NCBI GenBank assembly: GCA_009733575.1
Contig: ML770267.1
Location: 1 to 12,065, forward strand
Reading direction: 5' to 3'
Source of the DNA: Gymnopus androsaceus JB14
Taxonomy: Eukaryota > Basidiomycota > Agaricomycetes > Agaricales > Omphalotaceae
DNA length: 12,065 bases
Shown here: one piece after another, positions 8,507 to 12,065 of the stretch
Layout of the letters: each line of letters starts with the position of its first letter
How positions within the stretch are numbered: the stretch's first letter is position 1
Notes under the pieces: generated by a model
The model's input: only the letters and a program-made list of their open reading frames with translations
Database searches by the model: none
What the model was told of the DNA's origin: nothing
Program-made: the position numbers and the translations under genes

Positions 8507-9614
8507 TTATGATAAATTGTACAAGGTATGGTCATGCTGATCCAGAAATGGGTTGACAAAGAATGACTTGCACTTATCCATTACATTGCTGCTAGTCCAG
8601 CTCCGATCTGCTACCTTTCCAAAGTTTGGCATGAGCGGAACACTCCTAACTACTCGTTTCAAGTCAACAACAACACTTGCTAAATTCCCTCCCACTGCTG
8701 CAAATGAGCAAGTGATTTTATGGAGGCAGTGGTTTGGCCCTGGTCTGCTGAAAGGAGTGAGCCACTCAATGTATGCAAGATGTTTTGGCCAGTTTGCATA
8801 CTGGACATCTTTGCACAAGCCACTCATGACTGCCAAAGGAAGTGAGAAAACTAAATGCACTTGACCAACCCGAAAAGCTGGAAAATAGTTCAAGTTAGTA
8901 AACATGAAATGATACTGGTCACTGTGCCATACCTTTCACTGGCTCCTGAGTGTCATCCCGAACACGTATCAGAGCAGTATCAAATCTGCCCAGTATAGGA
9001 CAATTCTGACAATCTTTATGTGCAGGCTGTACATGAATAGAGTCTGCTGTGCTGCATACATGAGTGACCGGATCGATGCAAGTATATTTGATGAGATGAT
9101 AAACTGCAATAGAGAATGTGAAGTCAGCGTCAATATCTAGCGCTGCAGCTTCAAGCTGGGGTCCGGATATTGTCAGATTGTGGAGCTGTACAATGAAATG
9201 TGCAAGCGCAGCCCTGAAGAATGGTACCAGATATCTCTTATCCACTGCTGGAAGCCCAAGGCTTTGTACAGTAGGATATTTTGCCATACAAAGACTGCAA
9301 CAATACAAGAGACCCGGAGGTGTCCATTCAATTCACAAAATCTTGGGTTTGCCATCATGAAGCCAGCGTAGATAGCAATCATGACGCAGGACTTTCTCCT
9401 TGTGCTCCAGCCAGATAGTCATCTGGGGGTATTCATCTTTGCTATTTGTAGCACAATAAGCATCCTTCATGAAGTCAATGTGTAACCGCTCCGTATGCTC
9501 GGTGTTTGTACAATGAACTCTGCTTTCTCCACATAGTGATTCAGAAAGTGAAGTTTGGGAAAATGGAAGTCATTGTGCACACCAAGGTCAATGAGGATCT
9601 GTTTGTTGTTATGA
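8507..9614 (-). pseudogene. Plavaka-like transposase, C-terminal fragment
   Basis: Read on the minus strand, the fragment gives FHNNKQILIDLGVHNDFHFP, then KLHFLNHYVE, then in another frame NTEHTERLHIDF, YPQMTIWLEHKEKVLRHD, MAKYPTVQSLGL, ALAHFIVQLHNLTISGPQLE, GRFDTALI, FRVGQVHLVFSLP, LAYIEWLTPF, VVDLKRVVRSVPLMPNFG and WTSSNVMDKCKSFFVNPF. From memory this order is characteristic of the C-terminal half of Agaricomycete Plavaka-type (CACTA-related) transposases. A 55-base intron (8878-8932, with TACTAAC branch site) joins VK to AFRVGQ cleanly. Damage includes a frameshift or small deletion near 9515, a TGA at 9333-9335 and loss of everything N-terminal to about 9614, including the catalytic core. 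It is therefore not functional. It abuts the oppositely oriented Tc1-like relic. Confidence 0.7.
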
Positions 9615-10082
9615 AAATGCAAGTTTATTCATGGACTTTTGCTACACACTCCAGACATGTATCTTAATGAGATCCAGCAGCACCTAGATGAGCAACGAGG
9701 AGTGCTAGCTAGCATTAGTACAATCTGGAGGGTTTTAAAATGCAGTGGGTATACTCTAAAGAAGGTATTTGACTGCTCTTTGCACTTGGCATATCTAATG
9801 CTTTTCAGATTACAAAAGTTGCAATTGAACATGATGAGCTGAAACGAGCACAATTCCAACTAACCTATGCCCGTCTATATTCAGCAGACCAATTGGTTTT
9901 TGTTGATGAGAGCTCTTTTGACTGGCACACACCATATCGCCATCGTGGATGGTCTGTCAGTGGGAGACAAGTTTATAAGAGCACTTTCTTTGTGCGTGGC
10001 CGCTGGTGTGCATCAGCAAAACCTGGGTAATGGCCATAGAGGCCATAGCAATCTATAGCAAGCTATAGCATGTCATAGCAGC

Positions 10083-10094
10083 CATAGCGCTATG
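10083..10094. repeat. 12-bp palindrome at the tip of the left hairpin of copy 2
   Basis: CATAGCGCTATG is a perfect palindrome in the same position as the 24-bp palindrome of copy 1 but made of CATAGC instead of CACAGC words. Confidence 0.7.
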
Positions 10095-10189
10095 AAATGC
10101 TATGGTTTGCTATGGCTTACTATGAGCTCCTATGAGATTGCTGTGTGCTCGAGCCAGCTGTCAACATTTTGACAGCTGTCATTCTCTCG

Positions 10190-10203
10190 CCAATGCTATA
10201 TAA
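10190..10203. promoter_or_regulatory. CCAAT plus TATATAA promoter-like pair inside copy 2
   Basis: CCAAT (10190-10194) is followed two bases later by TATATAA (10197-10203). Upstream are CTCGAG and an inverted CAGCTGTCAA/TTGACAGCTG pair (10156-10177). Copy 1 has CTCGAG, TGACACCTGTCA and TATTTAA in the same order. The arrangement suggests a former polymerase II promoter of the autonomous parent. There is no direct evidence of transcription. Confidence 0.35.
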
Positions 10204-10259
10204 GAATCAGCGCGTTGTCGAAATTTCCCCAATCTCGCCCGACACCTCTAATTAAGCAT

Positions 10260-10350
10260 TGGTAGTACATACTAGTACTGTAGTTATACTACTAGTAGTT
10301 TTGTTTATTATCCTAGTAGTTTAAGTAAGTCTACTTAGTATGTACTACCA
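10260..10350. repeat. Central inverted repeat in copy 2
   Basis: TGGTAGTACATACTA (10260-10274) is exactly inverted as TAGTATGTACTACCA (10336-10350). Between them are repeated ACTAGTA/TAGTAGT words. The block has only a faint counterpart in copy 1 (GTAGTATTAGTAGTG near 7810), so it may be a diverged shared core or a small nested insertion. Confidence 0.7.
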
Positions 10351-10573
10351 TGAAAACAACAATATATGATTTTATTATAATTATTTGGCCTTGCTCGAGA
10401 CTTGAGTGGAATAATTCAAGCGGCCATATATTTAGTTTTGAATTCAATCCTACCCTGACAGATGATGTTCCCGTGAAATCCATAGCAAGCCATAACGATC
10501 CATAGCAGCCCATAGCATTCCATAGCTCTGGATAGATGGGGACCTTGCTATGGGTGCTATGGGTGCTATGAGT

Positions 10574-10593
10574 GCTGGATAGCGCTATCCAGC
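10574..10593. repeat. 20-bp perfect palindrome near the right end of copy 2
   Basis: GCTGGATAGCGCTATCCAGC is self-complementary and occupies the position of the 34-bp CTGTACAG palindrome of copy 1. The shared upstream word also changes: CTGTACAG in copy 1 (near 8004-8011) is CTGGATAG in copy 2 (near 10527-10534). Confidence 0.85.
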
Positions 10594-11232
10594 CGCTGTC
10601 CAGTACACCCAGGTTTTGCTGATGTGTTCTTATGATAATTGGATTACCTTGAACTGTAACTGACCTTGTGTCAGTTATTCACTTCTACCAGGTCTGTCTT
10701 GCATGGGTACCTTGTACACCAAGGTGGTAGAAGGATCATTCACTGCTTCCAAATTCTATGATTTCATTGAAACACTGCTTCTACGGATGCAACAATTCCC
10801 AGCCTCAAACTCTGTTGTGGTGATGGATAATGCATGTATCCACAAAGATCCATGTGTTTTAGACCTGATAACCTCTCGGTATGTTGAACTTATTGTTATG
10901 TCCTCTGGTATTTATTTGTATTCAACTAGGGGAATGCGATATCTCTTTATCCCACCCTACTCACCAGATTACAATCCCATTGAGCTTGACTTCTCTGCAA
11001 TCAAGGCATATGTTCAACTGGAAAGAGTCTTAGTAAGGGAAGACCTGGATATAAATGCAGATGATACCTATGTATACTCACATTTAGTTGAAGCATCATA
11101 TTCAATAACTAGCAATGATGCAAGAAAATTCTTTAACCATTGTGGATACAACCTATTGTAGGTAGATATTTTGATATAAAGTGTAGTTCAAATGAAGAAA
11201 AAAGAGATGAATGTATCCAGTTGAGCAAATAA

Positions 11233-11910
11233 CTAATTATCAGTACATTGATGTTTCGAGAGCTTTACACCCAGATCCTCCCTTGCATACTTAAAAAGAC
11301 GCTCCCGGAATCCATACTCCATACCCGTAAAATCCTCAAGCTGGTCATGGGTAAGGTGAACAAGGTCATCAAGATCAAATATACCCTTTGCATTGAGACT
11401 CGCCACATATTGGGCATAATTGGCATTTCACTTGCCTCGTTCCACATGAGCGTCAACTTTTGGAAGCCATTCATCCAAATCCACATTTTTTGAGACAGGA
11501 GCTTTCCAAAGGGGATGAGTCAGGAGCTGTGGGAGAGCTTTCAAGTTCTCAACTGTGTTTTGCTAATGAGGAAGAAGAGTGATGTGCAGGGGAACGGTCA
11601 TGGCCATGAAGCATTCCTGCCACCAATGGTGTCATTGCACCCATCATCAGAACCATCTGTTGAATTGCATCTGAAGCAGGTACTACAGGATTTGCAGGAG
11701 TTGCAGGTGGAAGAGCCATAGTACGATGAGCCTCTGCCTTTTGATGCAATGACTTCTCACCAAGCTTAGTGAGTATTTCATCAGGAGTTTTATCAATTGT
11801 TGCGGAGTGGCGAGACTATAGTATGAAGGTAAGCATATGACTGAAAGATGAAAAAAAAAATTTATACCACAAGAGTTACCCATAAATTCATGTCAGCATC
11901 ATCATAACGG
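11233..11910 (-). pseudogene. Broken ORF with Pro/Ala-rich linker and SAM-like domain
   Basis: On the minus strand a short upstream exon (YDDADMNLW) ends near 11880 at a GTAACT donor. An acceptor near 11822 leads into SRHSATIDKTPDEILTKLGE, a Pro/Ala/Met-rich stretch (MALPPATPANPVVPAS) and then TGA at 11549-11551. After a frameshift at an A6 run (11485-11490) it reads NVDLDEWLPKVDAHVERGK, TGA (11428-11430), NANYAQYVASLNAKGIFDLD, DLVHLTHDQLEDFTGMEYGF and RERLFKYAREDLGV, stopping at 11233-11235. The W..+VD...G...Y...L...G...DDL..L....L....GM..G...RL..YA pattern resembles a SAM-type helical domain. I recall similar proteins near Agaricomycete transposons but cannot name the family. The 5' end is cut by the CATCAGCA element beginning at 11911. 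Two stops and a frameshift make it non-functional. Confidence 0.55.
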
Positions 11911-12065
11911 CATCAGCAAAAATGGTCTGGGCCTTGGATAACCTGAGGACACCTAAGGACTACCTAGGTCTCCTAGGACACCCAGGACACCTAGGTCTCC
12001 CAGGCTTTCATAAGTCCACCCCCTTATTCCTGGGCTTTTTGAAGGAGTCCTGAGGGAGCCTGAGG
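11911..12065. mobile_element. CATCAGCA element, copy 3, left end only
   Basis: It starts CATCAGCAAAAATGGTCTGG, sharing its first eleven bases with copy 2. From about 11950 it is filled with CCTAGG, CCCAGG, CCTGAGG and CACCTAGGTCTCC-type words in both orientations, for example the repeated ACCTAGGTCTCC near 11963 and 11990. The words differ from those of copies 1 and 2 but the design is the same: a fixed terminus plus dense pairable short words. The window ends before the other terminus, so length and target duplication cannot be read. Confidence 0.6.

Larger units (their letters stand above)
10011..10624. mobile_element. CATCAGCA element, copy 2, inserted in the Tc1-like transposase
   Basis: It begins CATCAGCAAAACCTGGGT and ends in the exact complement ACCCAGGTTTTGCTGATG, an 18-bp perfect terminal repeat. 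It is flanked by TG on both sides (10009-10010 and 10625-10626). The ends are filled with CCATAGC and GCTATGG words that pair into hairpins. The interior matches copy 1 in layout: CTCGAG (10148-10153), the palindrome TGACAGCTGTCA (10170-10181), a TATA box, and GTTCCCGTGAAATCCA before the right hairpin against GTTCCCGCGAAGTCCA in copy 1. The two copies otherwise differ widely, so they are different subfamilies. No protein is encoded. The insertion separates two conserved blocks of the transposase catalytic domain. Confidence 0.85.
9615..11161 (+). pseudogene. Tc1/mariner-like DD34E transposase, 5'-truncated and interrupted by copy 2
   Basis: The relic starts inside the DNA-binding region (DMYLNEIQQHLDEQRGVLAS, then TIWRVLKCSGYTLKK). 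After a 44-base intron (9765-9808) it continues through the first catalytic Asp in LVFVDESSFDWHTPYRHRGW and breaks at 10010 where a 614-bp element is inserted. It resumes with LSCMGTLYTKVVEGSFTASK, the second Asp in VVVMDNACIH and the catalytic Glu in PPYSPDYNPIE, ending in FFNHCGYNLL at stop 11159-11161. A 51-base intron (10879-10929) has no stop and is a multiple of three. Removing it puts exactly 34 residues between the second Asp and the Glu, the canonical DD34E spacing. The N-terminal helix-turn-helix is missing, no terminal repeats were found, and the frame after the insertion meets a TGA at 10650-10652. Confidence 0.82.

Noticed and set aside
8553..8864. Plus-strand open frame overlapping the Plavaka-like fragment
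   Set aside because: It is the antisense shadow of conserved minus-strand transposase coding and shows no recognisable motifs.
10011..10624. Copy 2 as a solo LTR or a Helitron
   Set aside because: LTRs normally begin TG and end CA with 4-6 bp duplications. Helitrons insert between A and T without duplication and lack long terminal inverted repeats. Neither fits perfect 18-bp inverted ends with a TG duplication.
10641..10691. A 36-base intron (10656-10691) that would give a clean transposase frame by deleting copy 2 together with both TG repeats
   Set aside because: Excision should leave one TG. With one TG the frame reads RWCVLMIIGLP and stops at TGA 10650-10652 before the candidate donor. 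The intron would also be unusually short. The site is left as damaged or unresolved.
11248..11493. Plus-strand open frame over the SAM-like domain
   Set aside because: The minus strand carries the coherent domain pattern; the plus-strand peptide is a shadow.

Overview
The window looks like nuclear DNA of a filamentous basidiomycete, most likely an Agaricomycete. The protein-coding region is cut by many GT-AG introns of about 50-65 bases. It carries a fungal Zn2Cys6 regulator, and the rest is filled with relics of transposon families common in Agaricomycetes (Plavaka-like and Tc1/DD34E). I cannot name the species. There are no bacterial signals and no tRNA, rRNA or CRISPR.

Left half (1-6300): positions 4-666 (+) hold a decayed leucine-rich-repeat, F-box-like coding relic. 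Facing it tail to tail is one very intron-rich minus-strand gene, 5913 down to 907, possibly starting near 6109. I rebuilt 23 exons by hand. In order they encode an uncharacterised N-terminal domain that I recall from Agaricomycete proteins (about 360 residues), a C2H2 zinc finger, a Zn2Cys6 cluster split over six exons (four of 12-24 bases), a coiled coil, a fungal-specific transcription factor middle domain and a Gln/Pro/Tyr-rich tail. The frame continues across every junction, so this looks like a gene fusion encoding a double-zinc DNA-binding regulator. Two one-base frameshifts near the 3' end suggest early decay or sequence error.

Right half (6300-12065) is a transposon graveyard. It holds a CCGTA/TACGG word array (6316-6500) and an inverted-repeat element with 34 identical bases in each arm and telomere-like DNA inside (6801-7358). 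It also holds a decayed Plavaka-like transposase C-terminus (8507-9614, -), a 5'-truncated Tc1-like DD34E transposase (9615-11161, +) and a broken SAM-like-domain ORF (11233-11910, -).

Three elements share the terminus CATCAGCA: 7371-8100, 10011-10624 and one starting at 11911. The two complete ones have 2-bp target duplications (AA, TG). They are packed with short subterminal words whose sequence differs between copies while their pairing is kept. One sits inside the Tc1 transposase and one cuts the SAM-like ORF, so they are among the youngest insertions here. This constant-terminus, co-varying-hairpin family is the best candidate for something undescribed.
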